From Pseudomonas faucium (GTDB taxonomy: Bacteria > Pseudomonadota > Gammaproteobacteria > Pseudomonadales > Pseudomonadaceae): a stretch of 64,000 nucleotides of DNA. The notes below the pieces were generated by a model. That model saw only the letters and a program-made list of their open reading frames with translations, ran no database searches and was not told the origin of the DNA. The stretch lies in contig NZ_BQIP01000001.1 in NCBI RefSeq assembly GCF_021602585.1, forward strand, positions 434,001 through 498,000, written 5' to 3'. Below are positions 52,924 to 62,428 of the stretch, piece by piece (the first letter of the stretch is position 1; each line of letters begins with the position of its first letter). The position numbers and the translations under genes are program-made.

Positions 52924-52944
52924 TATAAATTGTTACAATTTATA
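52924..52944. promoter_or_regulatory. 21-base AT-rich palindrome before the TonB receptor
   Basis: Arms TATAAATTGT and ACAATTTATA around one central T, 38 bases upstream of the receptor start. It is a likely operator, but its sequence is not the usual Fur consensus, though the gene is expected to respond to iron. Confidence 0.6.
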
Positions 52945-52982
52945 TAGGATCTGCCTCCCCATCCCGCCGTAGACGCTTCTCA

Positions 52983-55178
52983 ATGCCTTGCGCCACCCCT
53001 TCCCGCTCGCTATTGACCTCCTGCCTGCTCACCACCTCGCTGGTCGCCACCGCCCAAGCTGCCGAGCCAGTACCCGCAGCCCCGGTGCTGGCACTGCCTT
53101 CCACGACCGTGGAAGCAGACCGCGAAGCGCAGTTGCAGACGCAGGAACTGCCCTCCTACAAGCTCACCGCACCGTTGATCGACACCCCCCGCTCGATCAC
53201 CGTGATCCCGCAGGAAGTCATCAAGTCCAGCGGCGCGACGACCTTCACCGATGCCTTGCGCACGGTACCGGGCATCACCTTCCTCGGCGGTGACGCTGCC
53301 GCCAACCCCTCGGCCGATCGCCCGGTGATTCGCGGCTTCGAATCGCGCAACTCGATCTTCGTCGACGGCATGCGCGACACCGGTGTGCAGAACCGCGAAA
53401 CCTTCGATGTCGAGCGCATCAGCATCATCAAGGGCCCCGACTCGGTGTATGCCGGCCGCGGCGCGGTCGGCGGCAGCGTCGACATCGAAACCAAGGCGCC
53501 CAAGGCGCAGGACTTCCTCGACGCCAGCGTCGGCATGGGCACCGACGCCTACAAGCGCACCACGCTGGACGTCAACCGGGTGATCGACCAGAGCACCGCA
53601 TTCCGCCTCAACGTCATGGGGCACTACGCCGACCAGCCAGGCCGCACCGACGTGTTCAGCAAGCGCTGGGGCGTGGCGCCGTCGATCAGCTTCGGCCTGG
53701 GCGGCCCGACCACCGTCACTTTGGGCTACTACCACCTGTCCAGCCACGACATGCCGGACTTCAGCGTGCCGTTTCGCTCCACCGGCGGCACCCCTGCCTC
53801 GGAGTTCAAGCGCAAGGACTTCTACGGCCTGAACGACCGCGATTACCGCCGTGGGCAAACCGACAGCGGCCAGGTGCGCATCGAGCACGAACTCGATGAC
53901 GACTGGAAGGTGCGCAACACCACCAGCTACGGGCGCTCGACCCTCGACTACATCGCCACCAACCCGCAGTTCCTCAAGGGTTCCAACGATGTCATCCAGC
54001 TGCAGGCGAAAAGCGGCAAGTACGCCACCAACACCCTGGCCAACCAGACCGAACTGACCGGCTCGCACACCTTGTTCGGCCTGGACAGCAAGCTCACCAC
54101 CGGCATCGAGCTGAGCCACGAGAAGAGCCTGTACGAGGGTTACCTGGTCACCGACAGCACCGGCAGCAACATCCGCGGTGGCGGCTCATGCGCCGTGGCC
54201 GGCAACTGCACCACCATCGGTGGCTGGGACCCGGACATGGACTGGACCGGCAGTGCCACGCTCAATGGCGACAGCTTCCCCGGCAAGCCGATCTACACCA
54301 CCACCAACATGGCCTCGGCCTACGCCTTCGACAGCCTGGCGCTGTCGGAAAAGTGGCTGCTCAACACCGGTGTGCGCCTGGACTACTACAACACCCGGGT
54401 GGACCAGAGCGGCGCGCAGAACCTGCAGAACATCGCCAACCTGTTCAGCTACCAGGTGGGCCTGGTGTACAAGCCCATCGACAACCTGAGCCTGTACACC
54501 TCCTACGGCACCTCGGCCAACCCGCCGGGCGCCAACGGCGGTACGGGCGGCGGCAACGACCAGCTGACCGCGAACAACGACGACCTCTCGCCCGAGCGCA
54601 GCCGCAACATCGAAGTGGGCGCCAAGTGGGACGTGCTCGACGGGCGCCTGTCGCTGACCTCGGCAATCTTCCAGACCGACAAGACCAACGCCCGCGTCAG
54701 CGATGGCCTGGGCGGCATCGAGAACGCCGGCTCCCAGCGCGTGCGCGGGGTGGAGCTGGGCGTGGCGGGCGAGCTGACCCCGCAATGGCGCGTGTTCGGC
54801 GGCTACTCCTACCTCAACGCAGTGACCACCGATGCCGGCGATGCCAATGAATCGGCCTCGGGCCTGCCGATGGTCATGGTGCCCAAGCACAACCTGACCC
54901 TCTGGACCTACTACGACGTGACCCCGAAGTGGACGGTCGGCACCGGGGTGAAGGCCTCCAGCCTGATCTATGCCTCGGTCAGCGACACCACGCGCAAGTG
55001 GACCCCGGGCTACGCCGAAGTCGATGCCATGGCCTCCTACAAGTTCTCCAAGTCGCTGGACGTGCAGTTGAACCTGAAGAACCTGTTCGACCGCCAGTAC
55101 TTCGCCTCGGCCTACCCCATCTACGCCACCTGGGCCGAAGGCCGCTCGGCGCAGGTGACGTTCAACTTCCACTATTGA
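52983..55178 (+). CDS. TonB-dependent siderophore receptor, catecholate (Fiu-like)
   Basis: 731 residues. Signal peptide LLTSCLLTTSLVATAQAA; plug domain about 35-170 (SYKLTAPLIDTPRSITVIPQ, then RPVIRGFESRNSIFVDGMRD and ISIIKGPDSVYAGRGAVGGS); a 22-strand barrel ending in AQVTFNFHY with terminal aromatic residue. The plug sequence matches the ferric-siderophore class (Fiu/PiuA type). It imports ferric siderophore across the outer membrane using TonB. It stands alone between the palindrome at 52924 and a hairpin; an MFS gene converges on it. Confidence 0.9.
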   Translation: MPCATPSRSLLTSCLLTTSLVATAQAAEPVPAAPVLALPSTTVEADREAQLQTQELPSYKLTAPLIDTPRSITVIPQEVIKSSGATTFTDALRTVPGITFLGGDAAANPSADRPVIRGFESRNSIFVDGMRDTGVQNRETFDVERISIIKGPDSVYAGRGAVGGSVDIETKAPKAQDFLDASVGMGTDAYKRTTLDVNRVIDQSTAFRLNVMGHYADQPGRTDVFSKRWGVAPSISFGLGGPTTVTLGYYHLSSHDMPDFSVPFRSTGGTPASEFKRKDFYGLNDRDYRRGQTDSGQVRIEHELDDDWKVRNTTSYGRSTLDYIATNPQFLKGSNDVIQLQAKSGKYATNTLANQTELTGSHTLFGLDSKLTTGIELSHEKSLYEGYLVTDSTGSNIRGGGSCAVAGNCTTIGGWDPDMDWTGSATLNGDSFPGKPIYTTTNMASAYAFDSLALSEKWLLNTGVRLDYYNTRVDQSGAQNLQNIANLFSYQVGLVYKPIDNLSLYTSYGTSANPPGANGGTGGGNDQLTANNDDLSPERSRNIEVGAKWDVLDGRLSLTSAIFQTDKTNARVSDGLGGIENAGSQRVRGVELGVAGELTPQWRVFGGYSYLNAVTTDAGDANESASGLPMVMVPKHNLTLWTYYDVTPKWTVGTGVKASSLIYASVSDTTRKWTPGYAEVDAMASYKFSKSLDVQLNLKNLFDRQYFASAYPIYATWAEGRSAQVTFNFHY

Positions 55179-55187
55179 GTGGCAGCC

Positions 55188-55217
55188 CATTCCCAGGCCG
55201 GACGATGCCTGGGAATG
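55188..55217. terminator. hairpin between convergent receptor and MFS genes
   Basis: Perfect 11-base arms CATTCCCAGGC and GCCTGGGAATG around an 8-base loop, between two converging stop codons. Confidence 0.6.
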
Positions 55218-55234
55218 GGGTTGCAGCGCCAGGC

Positions 55235-56377
55235 TCAGCGTGACCGGCGTTGCGACCAGAGGCAGCCCATCGCCGCCAAGGCCAGCGCCAGCGCAGCGGC
55301 GGCATACACCCAGAGCGCAGGGGCACGGGCAAGCAGCAGGCCGGCGAGCACCGGGCCAAGCCCGGCGCCGATGTCGCGCCACACCGCATTGCCCGCCAGC
55401 GCCTGGATCCGCCCCTGGGGGTTGCGCCGCGCCACCAGGGTGACCACCAGCGGCAGTTGCAGCGCGCGCAGCACCAGCACCAGCGCTGCGCCAACGATCA
55501 GCCAGTCGCTGCCGAACATCAGCAACGCCAGCGAAGTGGCCAGCGACAACACCACCAGCATGCGCAGCGCGCCGAAACGGTCGGCCAGGCGCCCGCCGAA
55601 CGGGCTGAACAGCATCTCGCTGAGGTAGCGCACCGCCATCAGCACACCCGCCACCAGCACCCCGCTACTGCCCAGTTGCGTCTGCGCATAGAGCGACAGG
55701 CCGAAGATGAACAGCCCATCGAGCGCCACCCCCTCGACGAACGACCAAGTGGCGATGCTGTCCGGCAGGCGCAGGCGGCGGCCCTTGGCGCCCGTCATTT
55801 CATGCCCCTTGGCCGGCAAGGCGCGGGCAGCCCACACCCCGCACAGGCAGCTGAGGCACAGCACCAGGAAGATGCTGCGCGGCCCGAAGCTCTGGGCCAT
55901 CACCGCGCCCAGCGGCAAGGCCAGCATCGGCCCGATGGAAATGATTGCCCGGGAACGCCCGGCGCGCCGCGCAGCGCCCTGGGCATCGGCGGTGGCGAGG
56001 GTTTGCGTGCTGAGGTTGAAGGTGGCGAAGCACAGGCCCCAGACCAGGCGCAGCACCAGCAGCGCGGCAAACCCGCTCAAGGTCGCGTAGCCCAGCGCGC
56101 AGATGGCCGCTGCCGCAGCCGCGAGGCTGCACATGGCGCGATCGCCATGGCGGGCGTAGCGGCGCACCACCCAACCGTAACCGACGATCCGCACCAGCCG
56201 GTTGGCCGCCAGCAGCACACCGGCCTGGGCCAGGCTCACGCCAAAGTCGGCCGCATACATCGGCAACAGCAGGTACAGCAGCACATCACTGGGCAGGCAC
56301 AGGCTCAGGGCCAAGCCCGCGTTGCGCGAATCTCGGTCGACGCGGTGCGTTTGCACCGGCACGGCAGCGCACGACAT
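55235..56377 (-). CDS. MFS transporter
   Basis: 380 residues with about twelve membrane segments. The first half has the loop ANRLVRIVGYGWVVRRYARH, the second the repeated GGRLADRFGALRML motif, both at the usual helix 2-3 and 8-9 positions. Substrate unknown; its place next to a siderophore receptor could mean siderophore-related export, but it converges on that gene, so there is no shared operon. Confidence 0.82.
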   Translation of the reverse strand: MSCAAVPVQTHRVDRDSRNAGLALSLCLPSDVLLYLLLPMYAADFGVSLAQAGVLLAANRLVRIVGYGWVVRRYARHGDRAMCSLAAAAAAICALGYATLSGFAALLVLRLVWGLCFATFNLSTQTLATADAQGAARRAGRSRAIISIGPMLALPLGAVMAQSFGPRSIFLVLCLSCLCGVWAARALPAKGHEMTGAKGRRLRLPDSIATWSFVEGVALDGLFIFGLSLYAQTQLGSSGVLVAGVLMAVRYLSEMLFSPFGGRLADRFGALRMLVVLSLATSLALLMFGSDWLIVGAALVLVLRALQLPLVVTLVARRNPQGRIQALAGNAVWRDIGAGLGPVLAGLLLARAPALWVYAAAALALALAAMGCLWSQRRSR

Positions 56378-56451
56378 GGCGGCCTCGGCAAGACGAAAGG
56401 GGGTCGCAGCATAACCCAGGATCGGGCCCTGGAAACACGCTCAGCGGCGCA

Positions 56452-57060
56452 TCAAGGCAGGCCAAGGATTTCGCCAACCACCTGCCTCGTTGCCGCTTCG
56501 AGGGTCCCTTCATTGCGGCACAGCACCCAGCCATGCTCGGCAACCGCCCGCTCGAACGCCTCGGTCGCGGCCACCTGTTCTTCGAGCCTGAACATCACCG
56601 TACTGCTCAAGCCCCGCCGCCGGGCCGCGGCCCTGGCCCAGGATATTTCGGGGGCGGTCACCACGCCGACATGCAGGTCGGGCACCTGCACGTGGTGCGC
56701 CAGGTTCAGCTGCAGGATCTCGGCAAACGGCACGATGCGGCGAAAGGCGGCTTCGGAGGGGTACCAGCGGTCGATGAGGATGATGCTGCCGGCGGGCTGC
56801 TTGGGCAGCACGTGCTGGGAAATCCACTGGCGGCTCTGGGCGAAGCGCTCGCACACCTGCAGCTCAAGCTCGCGGGAGGGGTTGCGCACCAAGGCGTTGA
56901 CCAGCGCCATGGTCTGCCCCCTGAACGGGTCGCTCTTGCTCTCGCTCAAGCGGATCACTTTGCGGCCATGGGCCCTCAGCGCTTGGGTAACGGCTTCCAG
57001 CAGCGTGGTCTTGCCGGCCCCTTTGGGGCCATCGAAAGAAACGAACAGCGAACGGGTCAT
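56452..57060 (-). CDS. thymidylate-kinase-like P-loop protein
   Basis: 202 residues. P-loop FDGPKGAGKTTLLEAV, and LIDRWYPSEAAFRRIVPFAE in the position of the DR(Y/W) motif that binds the nucleoside monophosphate in dTMP kinases. The LID region is arginine-rich (ARAAARRRGLS). The housekeeping tmk is normally elsewhere with holB, so this is an extra kinase of unknown specificity. It lies on the minus strand, 53 bases downstream of the isochorismatase-like gene. Confidence 0.75.
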   Translation of the reverse strand: MTRSLFVSFDGPKGAGKTTLLEAVTQALRAHGRKVIRLSESKSDPFRGQTMALVNALVRNPSRELELQVCERFAQSRQWISQHVLPKQPAGSIILIDRWYPSEAAFRRIVPFAEILQLNLAHHVQVPDLHVGVVTAPEISWARAAARRRGLSSTVMFRLEEQVAATEAFERAVAEHGWVLCRNEGTLEAATRQVVGEILGLP

Positions 57061-57113
57061 GGTTCAGGCAACGCGTGGGGGGTGCATGGGCGCCGAGGCG
57101 CCCATGGCGGTTG

Positions 57114-57782
57114 TCAGCGATATTTGTCCAGGTGGGTTTCCGGGCCGTCTTTGGCCACCGCTTGCGCCTTGCCAAAGCTTTCCATCAGGCATTTGTATTC
57201 AGGGCACACATGGTCAGCCAGGATTTCAGCGAAGCGCGAGCCCTCTGGCCGGTTCCAAGTCTGCATCAATTCGGCGACGATGGCGAAGGTGTCTGTAGGA
57301 ATCGCGCCAGCTTGCACCACGCGCGCGATGGTGGTGTCGGTGGCAAGCTTGCTCCAGTTACCCGAAGCGTCCACCACGCAGTAGGCCTTGTAGCCCGCCT
57401 GTACCGCACTGACCGCCGGGAAGGCCATGCACACGCTGGTCAGCGTGCCGGCGATGATCAGCGTCTTGCGCCCGGTCTTTTCAACCTCCTGTACGAACAG
57501 CGGGTTGTCCCAGGTATTGATCTGCCCCGTGCGCGGTACATACACCGCGTGAGGGGCGTATTGATGAATCTCGGGTATCAACGGCCCGTTGGGGCCATCG
57601 GGCACGGAGGCGGTGGTGATCACCGGGATGTTCAACAGCGTCGCGGTCTTGGCGATCGCGATCACGTAGTTGCGAAGGTCAGGGATAGGCAGATCACGAA
57701 CGGTGTTGAACAAGCCGCTCTGGTGGTCGATGAGAAGGATGACCGCATCGTTTGGGTCCAGCATGCCATTGAGGGTAGCCAT
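57114..57782 (-). CDS. isochorismatase-like hydrolase (YcaC-like)
   Basis: 222 residues. Catalytic set of the cysteine hydrolase family: Asp in [12 protein letters not shown], and the cysteine in [20 protein letters not shown] after the cis-peptide region. The sequence [20 protein letters not shown] is typical of the YcaC branch rather than siderophore isochorismatases. Substrate unknown. A LysR gene lies 89 bases upstream on the same strand. Confidence 0.87.
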   Translation of the reverse strand: MATLNGMLDPNDAVILLIDHQSGLFNTVRDLPIPDLRNYVIAIAKTATLLNIPVITTASVPDGPNGPLIPEIHQYAPHAVYVPRTGQINTWDNPLFVQEVEKTGRKTLIIAGTLTSVCMAFPAVSAVQAGYKAYCVVDASGNWSKLATDTTIARVVQAGAIPTDTFAIVAELMQTWNRPEGSRFAEILADHVCPEYKCLMESFGKAQAVAKDGPETHLDKYR

Positions 57783-57871
57783 GGTGTTTCCTCATAGGTC
57801 TGTGAGTGACGCTGCATGCCCCGCTGCTGTCCTGAGGCTCATCAAGGGTAGACCACAGGTTCACTCAGGGC

Positions 57872-58792
57872 TCAGGGCTTTGCCCCGCCCGTCAGGTTGC
57901 CGGGCCGCAGTTCGTGCACCAGATCGATCAAGGCACTCAAGCGGGCCGGCACGAAGCGATGCCCCGAGTAATACAGCCGCAGCCCGGCAAACGCCGGGCA
58001 CCAGGGCTGGAGCAGCGGCACCAGCGCGCCGCTTTGCAGCTCCTGCTGGATGAACCACTCGGAAATGAAGCCCACCCCCAGCCCCATCAGCACGGCCTGC
58101 TTGATCGCCAGCAGCTCGTTGAAGGCAAAACGCACCGGCAGCTCCATCTGCAGCTTCTGGCCGTCGCGCTCCAGCTCCCAGTGGTAGATGCCGCCATGGG
58201 ACATGCGCATGCCGATGCTCTGGTGCCCGAGCAGGTCCTGCGGCTGGCTGGGCGTGCCGTGCTGCGCGAGGTACGCCGGGGAGGCCACCACAAGCATGCG
58301 GATGTCGGCCGACAGCGGCACGGCGATCATGTCCTGGGGCACCGACTCGGCCAGGCGGATACCGGCGTCGTAACCTTCGGCCACCACGTCGATCAGGCGT
58401 GGCTCGCTGACGATGTCGATGCGCACTTGCGGGTAGCGCCGGGCGTACTCGCCGAACAGCGGCTCCAGCAGCAGATAGGCCGCGGCCTGGGGCGCATTGA
58501 TGCGCAGGGTGCCGCGCGGCTCGTCGGGGCTGGCACCGGCCTCCTCCCCTGCACGGGTGATTTCCGCCAGCGCCGGCGCAATGCGCTCCACGTAGCGCTG
58601 GCCGGCATCGGTGAGGGCGACGCTGCGCGTGGAGCGGTTGAACAAGCGCACTTTCAGGCGCGCCTCAAGGCCCGCAACCGCGCTGCTGACCGCCGTGGTG
58701 GACATGCCCAGCTCCTGGGCGGCGCCGCGAAAGCTGCTGCGGCGGGCGACCGCGAGTACGGCCTCGAGCTCGGTGATGCCTGTTCTGTGCAT
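57872..58792 (-). CDS. LysR-family regulator
   Basis: 306 residues: helix-turn-helix SFRGAAQELGMSTTAVSSAV, wing RLKVRLFNRSTRSVALTDAG, effector domain with EGYDAGIRLAESVPQDMIAV. It is divergent from the aldehyde dehydrogenase gene at 58928, with 135 bases between, and upstream of the isochorismatase-like gene. It may control either. Confidence 0.9.
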   Translation of the reverse strand: MHRTGITELEAVLAVARRSSFRGAAQELGMSTTAVSSAVAGLEARLKVRLFNRSTRSVALTDAGQRYVERIAPALAEITRAGEEAGASPDEPRGTLRINAPQAAAYLLLEPLFGEYARRYPQVRIDIVSEPRLIDVVAEGYDAGIRLAESVPQDMIAVPLSADIRMLVVASPAYLAQHGTPSQPQDLLGHQSIGMRMSHGGIYHWELERDGQKLQMELPVRFAFNELLAIKQAVLMGLGVGFISEWFIQQELQSGALVPLLQPWCPAFAGLRLYYSGHRFVPARLSALIDLVHELRPGNLTGGAKP

Positions 58793-58927
58793 GGGTTGCC
58801 TTGGGGATTGTCCCGAAAATGCGGATGAGTCATACCCTAAAGGGTGGCTTATCGGAACAATAAACCATTCCTAGACTTCTCTCCTACCCGCTCGCAGCCG
58901 CCGAGCCCATTGCAAAGAGAAGCCACT

Positions 58928-60367
58928 ATGCAGCGCATCGAACACCACTACATCAACGGCCAGTTCGTCACCCCGCACGGCGAGGAATGGTTCAACCTGC
59001 ACAACCCGAGCACCGAGGCGGTCATCGGCCAGGTTCGCCTGGGCGACGAGCAGGACGCCCAGCGCGCCATCGCCGCGGCCAAAGCAGCCTTCCCCGCCTG
59101 GTCACGCACCACTCGCGAACAGCGCATCGCCGCCCTGCGCCGCATGCACCAGGCCGTGGCGGCCCGCGAAGAAGAGCTGATGGAAGCGATCACCCTGGAA
59201 TATGGCGCGCCCTTGGTACGCGGCCGCTGGATGGCGACCTACCCTGCCGATGTGATTGCCCAGGCGATCGACGCACTGCAGGCCTTCACCTTCGAAGAAC
59301 AAGCCGGCATCGCCCGGGTCATCCACACGCCGGTGGGTGTCGCCGGCCTGATCACCCCCTGGAACAGCAACGCAGGCTTTATCTGCAACAAGCTGGCGAC
59401 CGCGCTGGCGGCAGGCTGCACTGCGGTCATCAAACCCAGCGAAATGAGCGCGATGCAGACGCAGATCATCGCCACTGCATTGCACGAGGCGGGCCTGCCC
59501 CCAGGCGTGTTCAATATCGTCAACGGCCGCGGCGACGTGGTTGGCGAAGCTATCGCCCGGCATCCCGACATCGCCAAGATTTCCTTCACCGGCTCTTCGG
59601 CCGTCGGCCGGCACCTGATCGCAGCCGGCGCCGAAACCATGAAGCGCGTCACCCTCGAGCTTGGCGGCAAGTCGCCTACCGTGGTGCTCGACGATGCCGA
59701 CTTCCAGGCCATCATGCCGCTGGTGCTGCAAGCGGGCTTTCTCAACAGCGGCCAAGCCTGCATTGCCGGCACCCGCATCCTGGTACCGCGTGCCCGGCTG
59801 AGCGAGTTCGAGCAGGTCGCCAAGCAGGCGTTAGGCCATATCCGCAGCGGCGACCCTCGCAGCGCCGATACCGACATCGGCCCCATGGTCAGCCAGAAGC
59901 AGTGGGAACGGGTGCAGCACTACATTCGCCTGGGCCAGGAAGATGGTGCGACCTTGCTGGCAGGTGGCGAGGGCCGCCCTGAAGGCCTAGAGGCCGGCTG
60001 GTTCGTGAAGCCGACCTTATTCACCCAGGCCAACAACCAGATGCGCATCGCCCGCGAGGAAATTTTCGGCCCGGTACTGACCATCATTCCCTACGAAGAT
60101 GAAGCCGATGCCCTGCAGATCGCCAACGACACCCTGTATGGCCTGAGCGCCCTGGTGCTGGGCAGATCAACCGAGCGCTGCCTGCGCATCGCCCGCCAGA
60201 TCGACTCCGGACGGGTATTGATCAACACCCTGGCCCACGAGCCAAGCGCGCCGTTTGGCGGGTTCAAGCATTCGGGGCTGGGCCGCGAGATGGGCAAGTG
60301 GGGCATCAGTGCCTATCTCGAGCCCAAGACGCTGCTCATGCACGGCGACGACGGGCATCGAGGCTGA
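58928..60367 (+). CDS. NAD(P)-dependent aldehyde dehydrogenase
   Basis: 479 residues from ATG 58928 (GAGAAG upstream). Motifs: VAGLITPWNSNAGFICNKLA, Rossmann ISFTGSSAVGRHLI, catalytic Glu in VTLELGGKSPT and catalytic Cys in NSGQACIAGTR, plus EEIFGPVLTIIPY. It oxidises an aldehyde to an acid; the substrate is not clear. Its 3' end overlaps the converging DoxX gene by 32 bases. Confidence 0.92.
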   Translation: MQRIEHHYINGQFVTPHGEEWFNLHNPSTEAVIGQVRLGDEQDAQRAIAAAKAAFPAWSRTTREQRIAALRRMHQAVAAREEELMEAITLEYGAPLVRGRWMATYPADVIAQAIDALQAFTFEEQAGIARVIHTPVGVAGLITPWNSNAGFICNKLATALAAGCTAVIKPSEMSAMQTQIIATALHEAGLPPGVFNIVNGRGDVVGEAIARHPDIAKISFTGSSAVGRHLIAAGAETMKRVTLELGGKSPTVVLDDADFQAIMPLVLQAGFLNSGQACIAGTRILVPRARLSEFEQVAKQALGHIRSGDPRSADTDIGPMVSQKQWERVQHYIRLGQEDGATLLAGGEGRPEGLEAGWFVKPTLFTQANNQMRIAREEIFGPVLTIIPYEDEADALQIANDTLYGLSALVLGRSTERCLRIARQIDSGRVLINTLAHEPSAPFGGFKHSGLGREMGKWGISAYLEPKTLLMHGDDGHRG

Positions 60368-60782
60368 AGCGGCCGGCACCGAACGCGGCGACCTGCAGCA
60401 GGCCGCCGGCCATGGCGAGGTTCTTGAAGAAGTGGATGAACTGGTTCTGGTCGCCCAGTTGGTGATGGAACGCCAATGCGGTGGCCACGCTGAAGGCCGC
60501 CAGTACCCACGCCACGCTGCGGGTGCGGTAGCCGGCGAGCAAGGCCAGGCCGCCGACGACTTCGACGACGATGGCCAGCACCAGCGCCAGCGCCGGGAAA
60601 GGCAAGCCTGCCGAGCCGATGTAGCCGACCATCATCGCCGGCGCTGCGAGCTTGGACAGGCCGGACAGTATGAAGATCGCACTCATCAGCGCACGGCCGA
60701 CCAGCGCGGCAGTGTCGCTGCCAACGGCGGTGCGGGTGAGTTCAGGGGTGGTTTGAGCAGGCGTGATTGCAGACTGGGACAT
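60336..60782 (-). CDS. DoxX-family membrane protein
   Basis: 148 residues from ATG 60782, following a GAAAA-rich leader. Four membrane segments with family motifs: GRALMSAIFILSGLSKLAAP, LALVLAIVVEVVGGLALLAG, TALAFHHQLGDQNQFIHFFK and NLAMAGGLLQVAAFGAGRFS. DoxX proteins are linked to quinone or thiol metabolism at the inner membrane. It is divergent from a LysR gene with a palindrome between. Confidence 0.87.
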   Translation of the reverse strand: MSQSAITPAQTTPELTRTAVGSDTAALVGRALMSAIFILSGLSKLAAPAMMVGYIGSAGLPFPALALVLAIVVEVVGGLALLAGYRTRSVAWVLAAFSVATALAFHHQLGDQNQFIHFFKNLAMAGGLLQVAAFGAGRFSLDARRRRA

Positions 60783-60890
60783 GAGGCATTTTCCATCAGG
60801 GTTGGGCGCATCCACTGTGGAGCGCCGCGATGGAAAAAAGTCTGACACCGGGCCTAACATCTGAATAGCGGACTAATTTCGACGATTACG

Positions 60891-60905
60891 TTCTAGAATC
60901 TAGAA
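60891..60905. promoter_or_regulatory. 15-base palindrome in the DoxX/LysR divergent region
   Basis: TTCTAGA, A, TCTAGAA: perfect arms around a single base, 34 bases before the LysR start and 109 before the DoxX start. Its position suits a regulator site for both genes. Confidence 0.6.
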
Positions 60906-60938
60906 ATGTTTGCCTAGCCCCCCACCCAGGACCTTCGC

Positions 60939-61838
60939 ATGATTTCTGATCCAGGCACCCCGACGCTCGACCAACTGCGGGTGTTTCTCACCGTGGTCGA
61001 GGTGGGCAGCTTTGCTGCGGCTGCGCGCAAGTTGAGCCGCGCTACCTCGGTGGTCAGCTACTCGATCGCCAACCTTGAAATGCAGCTGGGTGTCCAGTTG
61101 TTCGACCGGCAGACCACGCGCAAGCCGCAGTTGACCGAAGCCGGGCGAACGGTGCTGGCTGAAGCCCGCGCTATCGCCAATGGCATCAATGGTTTACGTG
61201 CGAAAGTTAAGGGATTGCTTCAGGGCCTTGAGGCGGAGCTTCATGTGGTGCTCGATGTCATGCTCCCAGCCGAGCGCGTGGTCGATGCCCTGAAATCGTT
61301 CCAGGCGCACTTCCCCACGGTTTCCCTGCACCTGCACATGGAAGCCCTGGGCGCCGTGACCCAGCTGGTGCTCAATCGCGGCGCCAGCATTGGCGTCAGC
61401 GGCCCTTTGGAAGGCCCCATGGATGGCATCGAGCGCATCGCCGTCGGTAGCGTCGAGCTGATACCCGTGGCGGCGCCCAATCACCCATTGGCCCAAGCCG
61501 GGTCGAACCCACCGGGCGCCGGGCGCGAGCATGTGCAACTGGTGCTGTCGGACCGTTCGCCGCTCACCGAAGGCAAGGACTTCGCCGTCATCGGCACACG
61601 CACGTGGCGCCTGGCCGACCTGGGCGCCAAGCACATGCTGCTCAAGGAAGGGGTGGGCTGGGGCAACATGCCGTTGCCGATGGTGCGCGAGGACCTGGCG
61701 ACGGGCCGGCTGGTGCGCCTGGCACTGCCGGACTGCGAAATCGGCACCTACCCCTTCGATGCCATCTACCGCACCGACACCCCGCCCGGCCCCGCTGCGC
61801 AGTGGCTGATCGACCATTTGCGCGAGGGCGCCGTGTAG
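60939..61838 (+). CDS. LysR-family regulator
   Basis: 299 residues: helix-turn-helix SFAAAARKLSRATSVVSYSI, wing QLGVQLFDRQTTRKPQLTEA, effector domain from about 95 (LHVVLDVMLPAERVVDALKS). Divergent from DoxX and 121 bases before a SnoaL-like gene; probable regulator of DoxX. Confidence 0.9.
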   Translation: MISDPGTPTLDQLRVFLTVVEVGSFAAAARKLSRATSVVSYSIANLEMQLGVQLFDRQTTRKPQLTEAGRTVLAEARAIANGINGLRAKVKGLLQGLEAELHVVLDVMLPAERVVDALKSFQAHFPTVSLHLHMEALGAVTQLVLNRGASIGVSGPLEGPMDGIERIAVGSVELIPVAAPNHPLAQAGSNPPGAGREHVQLVLSDRSPLTEGKDFAVIGTRTWRLADLGAKHMLLKEGVGWGNMPLPMVREDLATGRLVRLALPDCEIGTYPFDAIYRTDTPPGPAAQWLIDHLREGAV

Positions 61839-61959
61839 CCCCTCCACTGTTGCAAATTTTCGAACATCAGCCTCGATTTTATTCGGCTATTGCGAGACCT
61901 GGGCCTGTGCCAGAGTTGATCACCCCCCATTACCCGCCTCTGGCATCGAGTAAACGGCT

Positions 61960-62382
61960 ATGAACAACGCTGCGGATCTACTTCGCCAACACTTCGAAAC
62001 ATTCGTCGATCACCCTGCGCGGTGGAAGGCACTGATTGCCGATGACCTGGTCTGGGAGCTTCCCTACGCACCCAGCCTGGGCCACCCCGAGCGGCTGGTC
62101 GGCCGGGAGCAGGTGCTGAACCACGTCGGCTGGTTCATCCAGGCAGTGGAAAACTTCCGTTTCCAGGACTTGCGCATCCATGCCTTCGCCGACCCCAGCA
62201 TGGCCGTCGCCGAGGTCAAAGCAGAAGGGCTGATCCGCGCGACCGGCAGAATCTATCGCCAGCAATACGTGCTGTTCTGCCGCGTCGAACACGGCAGCAT
62301 CGCGCACCTGCGCGAGTACTTCGACCCGGTTCGTGCTGCCTACTCACTGGACGAGCCGCTGGCGTGGCCGTCGCAAGGGTAG
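61960..62382 (+). CDS. SnoaL-like / NTF2-fold protein
   Basis: 140 residues of the NTF2-like fold: N-terminal helix LLRQHFETFVDHP, WKALIADDLVWELPYAPSLG, then AVAEVKAEGLI and YRQQYVLFCRVEHGSIAHLR ending in REYFDPVRAAYSL, typical of SnoaL-type ketosteroid isomerase relatives. It could be an isomerase, cyclase or binding protein; the substrate is unknown. Confidence 0.8.
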   Translation: MNNAADLLRQHFETFVDHPARWKALIADDLVWELPYAPSLGHPERLVGREQVLNHVGWFIQAVENFRFQDLRIHAFADPSMAVAEVKAEGLIRATGRIYRQQYVLFCRVEHGSIAHLREYFDPVRAAYSLDEPLAWPSQG

Positions 62383-62428
62383 TCATGTACCCTTGCCCCG
62401 CACCCTTCAATCGCTGCGGAAATCGCCC

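Noticed and set aside
52983-57298. Very long open frames opposite or shifted against the receptor and MFS genes (for example 55250-57298)
   Set aside because: GC-rich codon use creates long open shadow frames; composition is extreme in Arg, Gln and His and no family motif is seen.
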